DNA from: an uncultured SAR86 cluster bacterium | GTDB taxonomy: Bacteria; Pseudomonadota; Gammaproteobacteria; Magnimaribacterales; AG-339-G14 | Direction: 5' to 3' | DNA: 52,760 bases | Assembly (NCBI GenBank): GCA_902523885.1 | Contig: CABZAV010000004.1 | Span: 1 to 52,760, forward strand | In this document: in pieces, positions 7,531 to 17,407 of the stretch | Numbering within the stretch: the first letter of the stretch is position 1 | Layout: every line of letters starts with the position of its first letter | The notes under the pieces: generated by a model | The model's database searches: none | The model's input: only the letters and a program-made list of their open reading frames with translations | Told to the model about the DNA's origin: nothing | Translations under genes and position numbers: made by a program

Positions 7531-8793
7531 ATGTTTGCTTTAGTTGACTGCAATAGTTTCTATGCCTCCTGCGAACGCGTTTTTAGACCTGATTTAAAAA
7601 ACAAACCCGTTGTTGTGTTATCTAACAATGACGGTTGCGTAGTTGCCTTATCGAAAGAAGCCAAGAATTTAGGTATTAAAATGTGCGATCCTTGGTTCAA
7701 AATCGAAAAGGAATATAAGCAAAAGGGAGGAATTGCTTTTTCCTCAAATTACGAACTGTATGCAGATATTTCATCTAGGATTATGGATATTCTTGAACAA
7801 CTATCTCCGCGTGTTGAAATTTATAGTATCGATGAAGCTTTTTTAGATCTATCTGGAGTTAGTAATTGTTTAGATTTAGATATTTTTGGCAGAGATTGTT
7901 TAGAGACCATAAAAAAATGGACAGGCATGCCAGTTAGAGTAGGAATCGGTCCCACAAAAACTTTAGCCAAAGTCGCTAGTTTTGGAGCAAAAAAATATCC
8001 TAAAACTAATGGTGTCGTAGATTTGTCTTCAAAAGATAGACAAACTAAATTGATGAAATTAATGCCGGTAGAAGAAGTTTGGGGTGTTGGCAGAAAAATA
8101 CATCGACATTTAAATGGTATAGGGATTAAGAATGCCTATGAATTATCGCAATTAGATCTTAATTTTATTAGGAGTAAATTTAATATAGTTTTAGCTAAAA
8201 CAGTTAGAGAATTAAGAGGGGAAGTTTGTATTGATTTAGAAGAAGAAGCGCCTACAAAAAAGCAGATTGTCGTGAGTAGAACTTTCAATAGCCGTGTAAC
8301 AAACTTAAAAATGTTACATGAAGCTGTTAGCGATTATGCAGCTCGAGCAGCTGTAAAATTGAGAAGAGAAAAGCAGACTTGTAAAGTTTTATCTGTGTTT
8401 ATTAGAACTAATCCATTTCGAAAACAGGATATACAACACAGAGAAATTGTTTCAGTGCCTTTTATTCTGCCAACCAATGATTCAAGAGATTTAATTAAAG
8501 CTGCAAAGCAGGGCATGGATAGAGTTTATAGAGAAGATTTTCAATATAACAAAGCAGGGATAATGCTAAGTGATTTTTATGATGAAGGAGTTTCTCAGTT
8601 AGACTTATTCAACACTCAAGAACGAAAAGAGCTTGATAAAAAATTAATGCAAACCATTGATAAAATAAATCGTACTAGTTTAGGGCCAATAACTTTCTTA
8701 GCTCAAGGAATAAAAAAAGAATGGTCTATGAAGCGAGAAATGCAATCTCCTAGATATACAACAAGTTGGAATGATTTGCCTAAGGTTAGCTAA
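7531..8793 (+). CDS. umuC: DNA polymerase V catalytic subunit UmuC
   Basis: A Y-family translesion polymerase of 420 residues (E. coli 422). It starts with [13 protein letters not shown] carrying the first catalytic Asp; [12 protein letters not shown] holds the catalytic Asp-Glu pair; the helix-hairpin-helix region ([14 protein letters not shown]) and little finger follow. The late segment VSQLDLFN resembles a beta-clamp-binding motif (QLxLF). It makes an SOS-regulated operon with umuD. Its TAA stop interlocks with the pyrB stop (CTAA, 8790-8793). Confidence 0.96.
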   Translation: MFALVDCNSFYASCERVFRPDLKNKPVVVLSNNDGCVVALSKEAKNLGIKMCDPWFKIEKEYKQKGGIAFSSNYELYADISSRIMDILEQLSPRVEIYSIDEAFLDLSGVSNCLDLDIFGRDCLETIKKWTGMPVRVGIGPTKTLAKVASFGAKKYPKTNGVVDLSSKDRQTKLMKLMPVEEVWGVGRKIHRHLNGIGIKNAYELSQLDLNFIRSKFNIVLAKTVRELRGEVCIDLEEEAPTKKQIVVSRTFNSRVTNLKMLHEAVSDYAARAAVKLRREKQTCKVLSVFIRTNPFRKQDIQHREIVSVPFILPTNDSRDLIKAAKQGMDRVYREDFQYNKAGIMLSDFYDEGVSQLDLFNTQERKELDKKLMQTIDKINRTSLGPITFLAQGIKKEWSMKREMQSPRYTTSWNDLPKVS

Positions 8794-9818
8794 GACTTAT
8801 TAGAGAACCAGTCAACAGAAGAAGCAGAATCTTCGATTTTATCGGCTACTCCTAAAATCAGACAAAATAGAGCCATCCTAATTAAAAGCCCATTATCAGT
8901 TTGTCGATAAATAGCCAAATTAGGATTTTGATTTAAGTCGTCATCTAATTCATTAGCATCCTTTCTAGAATCTCTAGGTAAAGGATGCATGATAACGGTA
9001 TTAGGTTCACAGTTTTTTGTATAAATTTCTTGATTAAGAGACATAAGACCTTTGTATTTATTTGCCTCAGAAACATTATCAAAACGTTCTTCCTGAATAC
9101 GAGTCATGTAAATAATGTCTACATCTGCAATTCCTTCCTTGATATCTTGAGTCTCAAAAATAGAAATATTTTTTTTCTTAAACTCGCTTATTAGAAAATC
9201 AGGAAGTTTAAGCTTGTCAGGTGAAACAAGTTTTATGGAAATATTCGTATAGAGCATAAGAATTTTACATAATGAGTGAGCAGCTCTTCCAAATTTTAAG
9301 TCTCCAATAAGGGCAATACGCGCTGTATCTATCTCTTTGCTATGAGACTCTAACTCTTTTTTTATTGTGAATAGATCCAAAAGAGCCTGACTGGGATGCT
9401 CGTTATCGCCATCTCCACCATTTATAACCGGGACCCTAGATGCTTCGGCAAATTCTGCAACCGAACCGGCTAGCGGATGTCGCATGACAATTACATCACT
9501 ATAACCACTCAAGACTCTCGAAGTATCATACAAAGATTCTCCCTTTGCTAAAGAAGTTGCTTCTATCTCTGTTGTTTCTCTAACTTCTCCACCCAGCATG
9601 TTAAATGCACTTCCAAAACTTATTCTGGTTCTGGTGCTAGGTTCAAAAAACATATTGCTTAAAATAGCCCCTTGAAGAACCCTGGTAATTTTTTGACGTG
9701 ATGCGAAAGGAAAAAGAGAATCAGCAGTTTTAAATATTAAATCTATATCCTTCCTATTAAACTGATCTATGGAGAGGATATTACTGCCTAGAAACTCCAT
9801 TGGCGTGAATTCTATCAC
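8790..9818 (-). CDS. pyrB: Aspartate carbamoyltransferase catalytic chain
   Basis: Joins carbamoyl phosphate and aspartate in pyrimidine synthesis. It carries the carbamoyl-phosphate site FEPSTRTR, then [32 protein letters not shown] and HPLPR. The open frame begins at a GTG (9818); an in-frame ATG at 9800 (MEFLGSNIL) is an equally good start and would give 336 residues. Neither has a clear Shine-Dalgarno. No regulatory-chain gene (pyrI) or pyrC-like partner is adjacent. Confidence 0.95.
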   Translation of the reverse strand: MIEFTPMEFLGSNILSIDQFNRKDIDLIFKTADSLFPFASRQKITRVLQGAILSNMFFEPSTRTRISFGSAFNMLGGEVRETTEIEATSLAKGESLYDTSRVLSGYSDVIVMRHPLAGSVAEFAEASRVPVINGGDGDNEHPSQALLDLFTIKKELESHSKEIDTARIALIGDLKFGRAAHSLCKILMLYTNISIKLVSPDKLKLPDFLISEFKKKNISIFETQDIKEGIADVDIIYMTRIQEERFDNVSEANKYKGLMSLNQEIYTKNCEPNTVIMHPLPRDSRKDANELDDDLNQNPNLAIYRQTDNGLLIRMALFCLILGVADKIEDSASSVDWFSNKS

Positions 9819-9885
9819 TATACTTCAAAATAAAGATATAAATATTAATAAGATTTAAGTATTTAAAAAAAAACTATTTTTCTTG

Positions 9886-9891
9886 TATTAT
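9886..9891 (+). promoter_or_regulatory. -10 box of the HNH gene
   Basis: TATTAT ends 6 nt before the HNH ATG at 9898; TTAAAA at 9863-9868 gives a 17-bp spacer. Transcription would begin at or next to the start codon, so a leaderless message is expected. Confidence 0.4.
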
Positions 9892-9897
9892 AAAAAT

Positions 9898-10413
9898 ATG
9901 TCGAAGGATTGTTTAATTTTGAATGGAGACGGAAGGCCGCTTAGTTACTTCCCACTATCCTCTGTAGATTGGAAAACTGCAGTGAAACTGGTGATTACAA
10001 GAAACGTAATAATAATAAAAGAGCATGAAGATTGGACTGTAAGATCGCCTTCGATTTCGTTTAAGGTACCAAGCATTGTAATGCTTAGAAAATTTCATAA
10101 GTTTTCAAAGAAGGTTAAATTTTCTAGATCAAATGTTTTTTTAAGAGACATGTTTACATGTCAATATTGCAATGACGTATTTGAGAAGAAGGAATTAACA
10201 ATTGATCATGTTATTCCTAAAAGCAAGGGCGGTGTTACATCTTGGGAAAATGTTACTACCTCATGTAAAAGTTGTAATCTAAAAAAAGCAGATAGTATTC
10301 CAAAAGTTTTACCCAGAGTAGGAAAGCCTTCTCATAGACAATTAATCAGAGGTCAGGAAAAAGCAAGCGGCCAAAAAATTTCACCTGATTGGCAAGAATA
10401 TATTGTTGCCTAG
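9898..10413 (+). CDS. HNH endonuclease-family protein
   Basis: A 171-residue protein with an N-terminal part typical of chromosomal HNH proteins (LILNGDGRPLSYFPLSSVDW) and a C-terminal HNH fold: CQYC (zinc), DHVIPKSKGG (metal and catalytic His), WENVTTSCKSCN (second zinc pair and the Asn). An upstream TTG at 9883 is open, but ATG 9898 starts the conserved part. Homologues of this layout are common, stand-alone and non-phage; their target is not known. Its TAG stop interlocks with the DsbD-like gene (CTAG). Confidence 0.88.
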   Translation: MSKDCLILNGDGRPLSYFPLSSVDWKTAVKLVITRNVIIIKEHEDWTVRSPSISFKVPSIVMLRKFHKFSKKVKFSRSNVFLRDMFTCQYCNDVFEKKELTIDHVIPKSKGGVTSWENVTTSCKSCNLKKADSIPKVLPRVGKPSHRQLIRGQEKASGQKISPDWQEYIVA

Positions 10414-12428
10414 TAATCTTTTTTTAAATATTCAATTACCATTTTTTCGGTCAAGACTTCAGGCAATATAATTGGTTTTTTATTTTTTGAGGGATAAAAA
10501 ACATATAGAGGAATTCCGCTTCTGCCATATGACTCTAGTAAATTAAAAATTTCGTCATTTCTATTCGTCCAATCAGCTTTAATGTAAGAAATCTTTTTTG
10601 TATTAATTAAGTTATTAAAAGCCTCTCCATTAAGTGCTACTTTTTCATTAACTTTACAAGTGATACACCAATCTGCTGTGAAATTTAAAAATACTGGTCC
10701 TTCGCTTATCTTTTTATTTAATTCAGAGACAGAAAAAATCTCCTCTTTACTTGTTAATTCAATATCTTTCATCGGAAGTAAATATAAGATACCTATTAAA
10801 GAAAGAAAAATTAATGGAATATTAATTTTGCTGTTTGAAGAAATTAAATTATTAAAGTTATTTAAACCAATTAATATCAATATGATGCTAATTCCCAATA
10901 CAACTTTTAGTAGATCAATTTCAGAAACCTGATTACTTAATACCCACAATAACCAGAGTGCAGTTAGACTCATCGGAATAGCCATAAATTTTTTAAAACT
11001 TTCCATCCACTGTCCTGGTTTAGGTAAAAATTGTAGTAAATTTGGCTGAAAGCTAAGTATCAAGTAAGGGAAACAAAATCCTAATCCTAGAGATAAAAAA
11101 ATCAAAAATGAGTAGATGCTAGGCTGAATAAGAGCAAAACCAATCGCAGATCCCATAAATGGCGCTGTGCAAGGCGTCGCTACTAGGACTGCAAGAAACC
11201 CAGTGCCAAAAGAACTGCTGTAACCATTTGAAGCGGTCATTAAATTACCTAAGCGAGTAAAAGCAGAGCCAAAAGCAGTAGAGGAAATAAATAAGCCACT
11301 CATAAACACAAATAAATATATTAATGAGGTAACAAAGATTGGGGACTGTAATTGAAATCCCCAACCAATTTGTTCACCGCTGTTCCTTATCAAAAGTATA
11401 ATTAATCCAATAGCAAGAAAAGTAATTAGTGTCCCAGCAGAAAAGACTAATCCATGTTTTTTCACTTCCAAAGGATTCTCAGAAATTTCAAGAAAATTTA
11501 AAATTTTTAAAGAAATGACAGGAAAGACACAGGGCATTAAATTTAAAATTAGACCTCCTAGAAAAGCAAAAATGATTGCTAAGAAAGGAGATAAATTACC
11601 AAAAGTAGATTTTTTTGGTAATTTGGTCTCAAATTGATAAGAAGTTTTAGACGATGTTCCTAGGAATTGAATTAATCCAGATACATTTGCAAAAGTATCG
11701 CTAGAGTCTAATTTGATCGAGGATATTGATACGCTATTATCATTTCTTTCTATTATTTGGTCTTTTGAATAATCAATCAATCCATATTCATCTGGAAAAA
11801 AAATAATTGCATCGTTTGCATGTTTTACAGGAAGCTCAAAAGAAAGAACCAAGCTATCGTTTATATAAGTTGCACTAATATTTTTTTTAAAAATTTTTGG
11901 AACATCTTTGTTAAAAGACTCATTCATTTCTAATGTATTTAAATTAGTAATAGGATTTCTAGTAATATTAGTTTTAATAAAGGTTTCTTGTGGCAAACAA
12001 ACGTCAGCACATGCTAACCACTTGGTAGATAGAGAAATTTCTGAATTTTCATTTATTCTTTCAGACGAACTTAATTTAAAAAAAACAGTTACTTCATCGT
12101 TATATCCGAAGGTCATTAAAGGTGGATAAGGAATTTTTTCGGGTTGTGGCCAAAAAGGACCCTCAATTTTAAAACCATCGGGTAAGGTCCATTCAAATGA
12201 AGCCTTCTCGCCAGAGTCACCAGGATTTTTCCAGTAAGTATGCCAACCTGGATCTAATTTAAATTTTACGCCAAGCAGATATTCTTGATTCGATTCTGAA
12301 GATTCAACACCATAATATATTTCAGCACTCGAATTTGATGCATAACCAATGCTCCCTGCATTGGACAATGAAGAATATAATAAAAATAAAAAGAATTTTA
12401 AAAAAATAAAACTTTTACGAATTGCCAT
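10410..12428 (-). CDS. DsbD/ScsB-like transmembrane protein-disulfide reductase
   Basis: A 672-residue electron conduit from cytoplasmic thioredoxin to the periplasm. Layout: signal peptide (1-24); periplasmic DsbD-alpha-like domain with WHTYWKNPGDSG and the pair CADVC; a polytopic DsbD membrane domain with the redox MPCVFPV and TPCTAPF; and a C-terminal thioredoxin domain with Cys588/Cys591 (DWCITC). The N-domain is closer to the ScsB/thiol:disulfide type than to classical E. coli DsbD, so I give no symbol. It starts inside the 3' end of yqgE (14-nt overlap) and is probably coupled to it. Confidence 0.9.
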   Translation of the reverse strand: MAIRKSFIFLKFFLFLLYSSLSNAGSIGYASNSSAEIYYGVESSESNQEYLLGVKFKLDPGWHTYWKNPGDSGEKASFEWTLPDGFKIEGPFWPQPEKIPYPPLMTFGYNDEVTVFFKLSSSERINENSEISLSTKWLACADVCLPQETFIKTNITRNPITNLNTLEMNESFNKDVPKIFKKNISATYINDSLVLSFELPVKHANDAIIFFPDEYGLIDYSKDQIIERNDNSVSISSIKLDSSDTFANVSGLIQFLGTSSKTSYQFETKLPKKSTFGNLSPFLAIIFAFLGGLILNLMPCVFPVISLKILNFLEISENPLEVKKHGLVFSAGTLITFLAIGLIILLIRNSGEQIGWGFQLQSPIFVTSLIYLFVFMSGLFISSTAFGSAFTRLGNLMTASNGYSSSFGTGFLAVLVATPCTAPFMGSAIGFALIQPSIYSFLIFLSLGLGFCFPYLILSFQPNLLQFLPKPGQWMESFKKFMAIPMSLTALWLLWVLSNQVSEIDLLKVVLGISIILILIGLNNFNNLISSNSKINIPLIFLSLIGILYLLPMKDIELTSKEEIFSVSELNKKISEGPVFLNFTADWCITCKVNEKVALNGEAFNNLINTKKISYIKADWTNRNDEIFNLLESYGRSGIPLYVFYPSKNKKPIILPEVLTEKMVIEYLKKDY

Positions 12429-12972
12429 ATTGTGAACTTACTGTAGTCAGATCAAATCCCGCTAATTTTGAAGTTTTATTGATTTTTTCGATAGCCGGCG
12501 TATTAAATATAATATCTTTATCAGCAGGAGTTATTAACCACGATCCTTTAAGAATCTCTTTTTCTAATTGACCTTTGCTCCAGCCAGTGTAGCCAAAAGA
12601 GACTAAAAATTCTTTAGGCCCATTATCATCTAAAATACTTTTAATTAAATTGATATCAGTAGAAATTGAAAGTTTATCGTTTATAGATATTAATTCTTCA
12701 AATCTACTATCTTTTGAATGGATTATATAAACAGTCATTGGCTCAACTGGACCACCAATAACTATTTTTTCTTTATTTAACTTTGCTTCTATCTCTTCGC
12801 TTGCGGATGAAAAAAAATCCTTAAGTCTAATTTCAACTGTTCTATTTATGATGATGCCAAACGATCCTTCTTCATTATTTTCACAAAGGTAGATTAGAGT
12901 TTTTGAAAAATAATCTTTATTGTTTTCGGAGTTACAAAAATAAAGAAACTTATCTTTTAAATTATTATTCAT
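12415..12972 (-). CDS. yqgE: YqgE/AlgH family (UPF0301) protein
   Basis: A 185-residue cytoplasmic protein with the UPF0301 features GSFGIIINR near the start, GGPVEP in the middle and FGYTGWSKGQLEKEI followed by GSWL near the end. Biochemical function is unknown; in pseudomonads AlgH affects alginate expression. The gene overlaps the downstream DsbD-like gene by 14 nt and is divergent from nadA with a 50-bp gap. A TATAAA-like box on the minus strand sits just before its ATG. Confidence 0.92.
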   Translation of the reverse strand: MNNNLKDKFLYFCNSENNKDYFSKTLIYLCENNEEGSFGIIINRTVEIRLKDFFSSASEEIEAKLNKEKIVIGGPVEPMTVYIIHSKDSRFEELISINDKLSISTDINLIKSILDDNGPKEFLVSFGYTGWSKGQLEKEILKGSWLITPADKDIIFNTPAIEKINKTSKLAGFDLTTVSSQYGNS

Positions 12973-13022
12973 TATGCTTATTTATATTAAACTAAAGAAT
13001 TCTTGTAGAATCCTCCATAGAA

Positions 13023-14066
13023 ATGAATGATACATCAACAAATACTGTTTCAGATGAGTTATTTGAGCAACATAAAACTCGCTTAAGTGATCCTCAATCG
13101 TTATCTCCAAAAGATGTCGATTCACTTAAAGACTCTATAAAGAAACTGTTAGATCAAAATAATGCAACCTTAATTGCTCATTACTATGTGGATAGTCACA
13201 TTCAAGCCCTGGCAGAAGAAGTAGGGGGCTGCGTATCAGATTCTCTTGAAATGGCTAAGTTTGGAAAAAAATCTGATGCCGAATTATTGGTAGTTGCTGG
13301 TGTCAAATTTATGGGGGAAACAGCAAAGATTCTAAGTCCTGAAAAAAAGGTCATAATGCCAACATTAGAGGCTACATGTTCATTAGATATTGGCTGTCCA
13401 GCAGAAGAATTTAAAAACTTTTGCTCTCAATATCCCGATCGTGAAATAGTTGTTTACGCGAATACATCTGCAAAGGTAAAAGCATTAGCAGATTGGGTTG
13501 TTACATCAAGCATTGCTGTAGATGTGATAGATCATCTAGATAGTTTAGGTAAAAAAATTATTTGGGGACCAGATAAACACCTGGGAAGTTATATTCAAAC
13601 AAAAACAAATGCAGACATGGTTTTGTGGAATGGTTCTTGCATCGTTCATGATGAATTTAAATTTGATGGTTTAAAGAAAATGAAAGCAATTCATCCTGAT
13701 GCTGAGGTTTTAGTTCATCCAGAATCACCAAAGGAAGTAGTTAGCATTGCTGATATGGTTGGCTCAACTAGTCAGATTTTAAAAGCAGCAAAAGATTCAT
13801 CAGCAAAAAAATTTATCGTAGCTACCGATAAAGGAATTTTCTACCAATTAATTAAAAATAATACTGATAAAGAATTTTATGAAGCTCCTACGGCTGGCAA
13901 AGGAGCAACATGTAAAAGCTGTTCACAATGCCCTTGGATGGGGTTAAATTCTCTAACTAATTTACAAGAGGTTCTTCAGAATTTGGATAATGAAATAATA
14001 GTAGATTCTGACGTTTCTAATTTAGCTAATAGATCATTATCGAAAATGATTAATTTTACTAACTAA
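13023..14066 (+). CDS. nadA: Quinolinate synthase
   Basis: Condenses iminoaspartate with dihydroxyacetone phosphate to quinolinate using a 4Fe-4S cluster. Recognised by [41 protein letters not shown], the conserved [19 protein letters not shown] and the C-terminal [13 protein letters not shown]. Length (347) equals E. coli NadA. It is followed after 4 nt by nadC, so this operon covers two steps of de novo NAD synthesis; nadB is not in the window. Confidence 0.97.
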   Translation: MNDTSTNTVSDELFEQHKTRLSDPQSLSPKDVDSLKDSIKKLLDQNNATLIAHYYVDSHIQALAEEVGGCVSDSLEMAKFGKKSDAELLVVAGVKFMGETAKILSPEKKVIMPTLEATCSLDIGCPAEEFKNFCSQYPDREIVVYANTSAKVKALADWVVTSSIAVDVIDHLDSLGKKIIWGPDKHLGSYIQTKTNADMVLWNGSCIVHDEFKFDGLKKMKAIHPDAEVLVHPESPKEVVSIADMVGSTSQILKAAKDSSAKKFIVATDKGIFYQLIKNNTDKEFYEAPTAGKGATCKSCSQCPWMGLNSLTNLQEVLQNLDNEIIVDSDVSNLANRSLSKMINFTN

Positions 14067-14070
14067 AACA

Positions 14071-14901
14071 ATGATCGATAAAAAGATCTTAATTAAAAGT
14101 GTTAAAAATGCTTTGAAAGAAGATTGTGTAAACAAAGACCTAACCCATAAAGTTTTAGGCAAAGAAGCTTTAAAAAAAATTAATGCTTTCTTAACAAACA
14201 AAGAAGAACTGGTTCTTTCAGGAATTGATTGGTTTAATCATTCATTCAAGCTCATAGACAATTCAATCAAAGTTAAATGGTATTTTAAGGAGGGTGATGT
14301 TATTCCTCCTAATCAAGAAATATGTAAAGTATCAGGAACAGCAAAAACAATTTTATCTTCTGAAAGAACAGCAATAAATTTTATTCAATTTATGTCAGGC
14401 ATTTCTACCAAAGCTAAATCATACTTACATATTTTAAATAATAAAAATATTCAGCTTTTAGATACTAGAAAAACGCTACCTGGATTGCGTTATGAACAAA
14501 AGTACGCAACAAAAATAGCAGGCATTAAAAATCATAGATTTAGTCTCTCTGACGGAATGATGTTGAAAGACAATCATCTTAAAACTTTAGGTGGAGTTGA
14601 TTTAATAAACTATAAACACGATCAAACAAATAAATTTTTTTTTGAAATCGAAGTAAAAAAAATAAATGAAATAGAACCAGCAATTTCACTCAAGCCGGAT
14701 ATTTTGATGTTTGATAATTTTTCTTTAAATCAAATAAAAAAAGGAATAAAAATTGTCGATCAAAGAGCAAAGATAGAGGTGTCGGGCTTAAAGAATGAAA
14801 AAGATTTAACCAAACTTTCGCAGTTAAAAATTGACTTCATTTCAATGGGTGATCTCACGAAGAATATTAAATCTATAGACTTTTCACTTAATATTGTATG
14901 A
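14071..14901 (+). CDS. nadC: Nicotinate-nucleotide pyrophosphorylase (carboxylating)
   Basis: Converts quinolinate and PRPP to nicotinate mononucleotide. Conserved pieces: EDCVNKDLTHK at the start, SGISTKAKSY, LDTRKTLPGLR, NHRFSLSDGMMLKDNHL, EVEVKKINE-like EIEVKK and MFDNF. Length (276) is typical. It lies 4 nt after nadA and overlaps the lipoprotein gene downstream by 4 nt (ATGA), so all three are probably one transcript. Confidence 0.97.
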   Translation: MIDKKILIKSVKNALKEDCVNKDLTHKVLGKEALKKINAFLTNKEELVLSGIDWFNHSFKLIDNSIKVKWYFKEGDVIPPNQEICKVSGTAKTILSSERTAINFIQFMSGISTKAKSYLHILNNKNIQLLDTRKTLPGLRYEQKYATKIAGIKNHRFSLSDGMMLKDNHLKTLGGVDLINYKHDQTNKFFFEIEVKKINEIEPAISLKPDILMFDNFSLNQIKKGIKIVDQRAKIEVSGLKNEKDLTKLSQLKIDFISMGDLTKNIKSIDFSLNIV

Positions 14902-15626
14902 ATTTTTTTAAAAATTTTATTTACATGATTTCTATGTTGATCATAGTTAATTCATGTGCGGAAGAAATCATATTTGAAGATAAATATCCAAATAAAAATT
15001 ATTTAGAAATAAGTTTTTGTTCTTTTATAAATAATTCTTCTGTTTCAAGTTTGTCTGAAAATTTAAACGATTTAAATAAGCTAAACGATTCTTATCTAGA
15101 CGAAAAAGTTTTAACAACTTTTTATCTTGATCCTCTGTTTGAAACAGAGACATATGATTTTATTTGGTTTGATATGTTTTCTTCAAAACTTCTTTATTTG
15201 GAATATGAAAATTTGTTTAAAAGAATTAAAAAATATATTAATTGGAATAATGATTTTTCAGAAAAAGTTGACTGTAATGGGAATAATAAGCAATTATTTT
15301 ATAAAGTGTATGAAAAAAACGTCATACTAGATTTTTCAGAAAAATTTATAAAAAATGTGAGCTTTTGTAAATTTTTACCAAACGTAAACTTATTTGATCT
15401 TGAACAATTTTTAGAAAATGATTTCCCATTTAGTTCTCAATTAAATATTTTGATTTCTGAATCCGAGATTGAGAATTTTAATTTTGTTCTTGATGAAAAC
15501 CATTATGAGGTAAAAGATTATCAAACTGCTGCTTCTCAAATAGGATACCTTGCTAGTTGTAATGAAGAAATTTCTGACTCTTTTTTAAATGGGTTAAAAT
15601 TCGATGTCTATCCTATTTATAACTGA
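14898..15626 (+). CDS. Putative lipoprotein with two diverged repeats
   Basis: A 242-residue protein starting with a hydrophobic leader and a lipobox-like IVNSC (Cys20), so likely a lipoprotein. The rest looks like two copies of one 85-115-residue unit: each begins with (I/V)SFC(S/K)F (Cys41 and Cys156) and ends near a second cysteine (Cys126 DC and Cys220 SC) before an aromatic tail (FYKVY, FDVYPIY). Between them lie leucine-rich and aromatic-rich parts such as YDFIWFD. I do not recognise a named family. It is translationally coupled to nadC by ATGA, but nothing ties it to NAD. Confidence 0.65.
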   Translation: MNFFKNFIYMISMLIIVNSCAEEIIFEDKYPNKNYLEISFCSFINNSSVSSLSENLNDLNKLNDSYLDEKVLTTFYLDPLFETETYDFIWFDMFSSKLLYLEYENLFKRIKKYINWNNDFSEKVDCNGNNKQLFYKVYEKNVILDFSEKFIKNVSFCKFLPNVNLFDLEQFLENDFPFSSQLNILISESEIENFNFVLDENHYEVKDYQTAASQIGYLASCNEEISDSFLNGLKFDVYPIYN

Positions 15627-15654
15627 GAAATAAGATATTAACTGCCTCTTTGTT

Positions 15655-15660
15655 TATAAT
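15655..15660 (+). promoter_or_regulatory. -10 box of the serine hydrolase gene
   Basis: TATAAT ends 6 nt before ATG 15667, so the start of transcription falls at or next to the start codon. I see no good -35. Confidence 0.4.
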
Positions 15661-15666
15661 TAAATT

Positions 15667-16992
15667 ATGAAATTTCAATTAAAAATACTGACTATTCTTT
15701 TCTTATTAGTTTTTACAATTCCAATAAAGGCAAATGAAGATTCTTATAATTTTTCATCGCTTTCCAATTTTTTACAGAAAGAAGTAAAGAAAGGGAGATA
15801 TCCGGGATTTTTAACTTTAATTCAGAAGGATGGAAAAATTATTTATTCTGAAGTTTTAGGCTACAACGATATAAAAAATAAAACATCTTTAAAGAGAGAT
15901 TCGTTATTTAGAATTTATTCAATGACAAAGCCAGTTACAGGAGTAGCTCTTATGATTGCTGTGGATAAAGGTCTTTTAAAACTCTCTGATCCCGTATCTA
16001 AATTTATCTCTGAATTTAAAAATACGAAAGTGCTATTGAGTAATAATAAAACTGAAAATCTTGAGAGAGAAATAACGCTCTTAGATTTAGCAACTCACAC
16101 ATCAGGACTTGCTTATACTTTTACTGTAAAAGGGAAATTACAAGATATTTATCTTGAAGAGAAAATTTATCCTTACTTTGCACTCGATTCTCTCAATAAC
16201 GACTTAAAGCCCGACAAAATCTATAAAAATATTTGCAGTTTTAGTAAAAAGGTTGCTTCTGTGCCCTTGGCACATCAGCCCGGAGAAAAATGGACCTATT
16301 CTATTGGAATGGATATTTTAGGTTGCGTCATTGAGAAAGCTTCGAATAAAAGTTTTGGCGATTTTTTAAAAGCAAACATATTTGAGCCTCTTGATATGGA
16401 AGATACATTTTTTAGGGTTCCTGAAGACAAAAGAGAGAGAATGACAAATTTATATGCACACCATAATGCTTTCAGAGCATTCAATGTAGATATACCTATC
16501 GAATTAAAGGGCAAAAAACAAAAAATGCTCTTGGTAGATTCTCCTGATAACAGTCTCTTCTATAAGGAAGTAAAAGTTGAAGATGGCGGTTCTGGGTTGG
16601 TTTCAACTGCAGATGATTATCTAAATTTTGCAGAAATGCTTCTTAACAAAGGTGTTTATAAAGGTAAAAGAATACTATCAGCCAATTCTTTCAATACTTT
16701 AATTAGTAACCAGTTGGATGAAAACAACTCTATCTTTCCTGGATTAGGTCAAGGTATTACTTTGGGAGTTGTTTTAGATAGTAAAAAAATCCGTCTTAAT
16801 AGAGGAGATAATTCTTTTTTTTGGGGAGGAGCGGCTAAAACTAAATTTTGGGTTGATCCAAAGAATAACGTAACAGTTGTTCATATGACTCAATTGATTG
16901 GTACTCCAAGAGATCTAACTAATCAAATTGACAAAAGGATCTACAGAGAAATTAATAGATTTGAAAAACTTAATAAAAAATCAGGATATTAG
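15667..16992 (+). CDS. Class C beta-lactamase-like serine hydrolase
   Basis: An exported 441-residue hydrolase of the beta-lactamase/transpeptidase superfamily (EstB-like). It has a signal peptide (LTILFLLVFTIPIKANE), the nucleophile motif SMTK in YSMTKPVTGVAL, a Tyr motif YSIGMD where YxN is standard, and the late GGAAKTKFWVDP that is typical of this esterase-like branch. It is more likely an esterase or peptidase-like enzyme than an antibiotic resistance protein. Its 3' end overlaps the start of recX. Confidence 0.88.
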   Translation: MKFQLKILTILFLLVFTIPIKANEDSYNFSSLSNFLQKEVKKGRYPGFLTLIQKDGKIIYSEVLGYNDIKNKTSLKRDSLFRIYSMTKPVTGVALMIAVDKGLLKLSDPVSKFISEFKNTKVLLSNNKTENLEREITLLDLATHTSGLAYTFTVKGKLQDIYLEEKIYPYFALDSLNNDLKPDKIYKNICSFSKKVASVPLAHQPGEKWTYSIGMDILGCVIEKASNKSFGDFLKANIFEPLDMEDTFFRVPEDKRERMTNLYAHHNAFRAFNVDIPIELKGKKQKMLLVDSPDNSLFYKEVKVEDGGSGLVSTADDYLNFAEMLLNKGVYKGKRILSANSFNTLISNQLDENNSIFPGLGQGITLGVVLDSKKIRLNRGDNSFFWGGAAKTKFWVDPKNNVTVVHMTQLIGTPRDLTNQIDKRIYREINRFEKLNKKSGY

Positions 16993-17407
16993 AAAAAAAC
17001 TATTAGATCTTCTTTCTAGAAGAGAACATTCTAAATACGAACTTTTAACTAAATTAAAACTTAGAGTCGAATCTAAGAGTTCTTTAGAAGAAGAAATCAA
17101 TAAATTAAGCACAGAAAACTTACAAAGCGATCTCAGGTTTTCAGAATCATATATACGATCAAGGTATAATTCAGGTTTTGGTCCGACAAGAATAAAATAT
17201 GACTTATCAGTTCGTAGAGTTAAAGAATCAGTTGTTTTAAATGCTTTCAATGAAATTGATTTAGATTGGGTAGAAAAATTAAAAAAAGAAAAAATAAAAA
17301 AATATGGCAATTCTTCATCGGAAAATATGCAAGAATTATCTAAGAGAATAAAATTTTTCATTCAGAGAGGCTTTGAAAAAGAAATGATTAATAAAGTTAT
17401 AAATTGA
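16928..17407 (+). CDS. recX: Regulatory protein RecX
   Basis: RecX blocks RecA filament growth. The protein has its helical repeats: LLSRREHSKYELLTKL, then RFSESYIRSRYNSGFGPTRIKYDLSVRRV and a third repeat KFFIQRGFEKEMI. There is no ATG; candidate starts are TTG 16928 (159 residues) and TTG 16961 (148 residues). Either overlaps the serine hydrolase by 32-65 nt in another frame. It is not next to recA but ahead of dnaX-recR, and its TGA overlaps the dnaX TTG start (TTGA). Confidence 0.85.
   Translation: MTKGSTEKLIDLKNLIKNQDIRKKLLDLLSRREHSKYELLTKLKLRVESKSSLEEEINKLSTENLQSDLRFSESYIRSRYNSGFGPTRIKYDLSVRRVKESVVLNAFNEIDLDWVEKLKKEKIKKYGNSSSENMQELSKRIKFFIQRGFEKEMINKVIN

Noticed and set aside
7062-10413. 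umuDC, pyrB and the HNH gene as part of a prophage
   Set aside because: No integrase, structural or lysis genes, no attachment repeats, and base usage like the neighbours. HNH proteins of this layout are ordinary chromosomal genes.
15667-16992. Antibiotic-resistance beta-lactamase
   Set aside because: SxxK is present but the YxN motif reads YSI and the C-terminal part is of the esterase-like branch; no resistance context.
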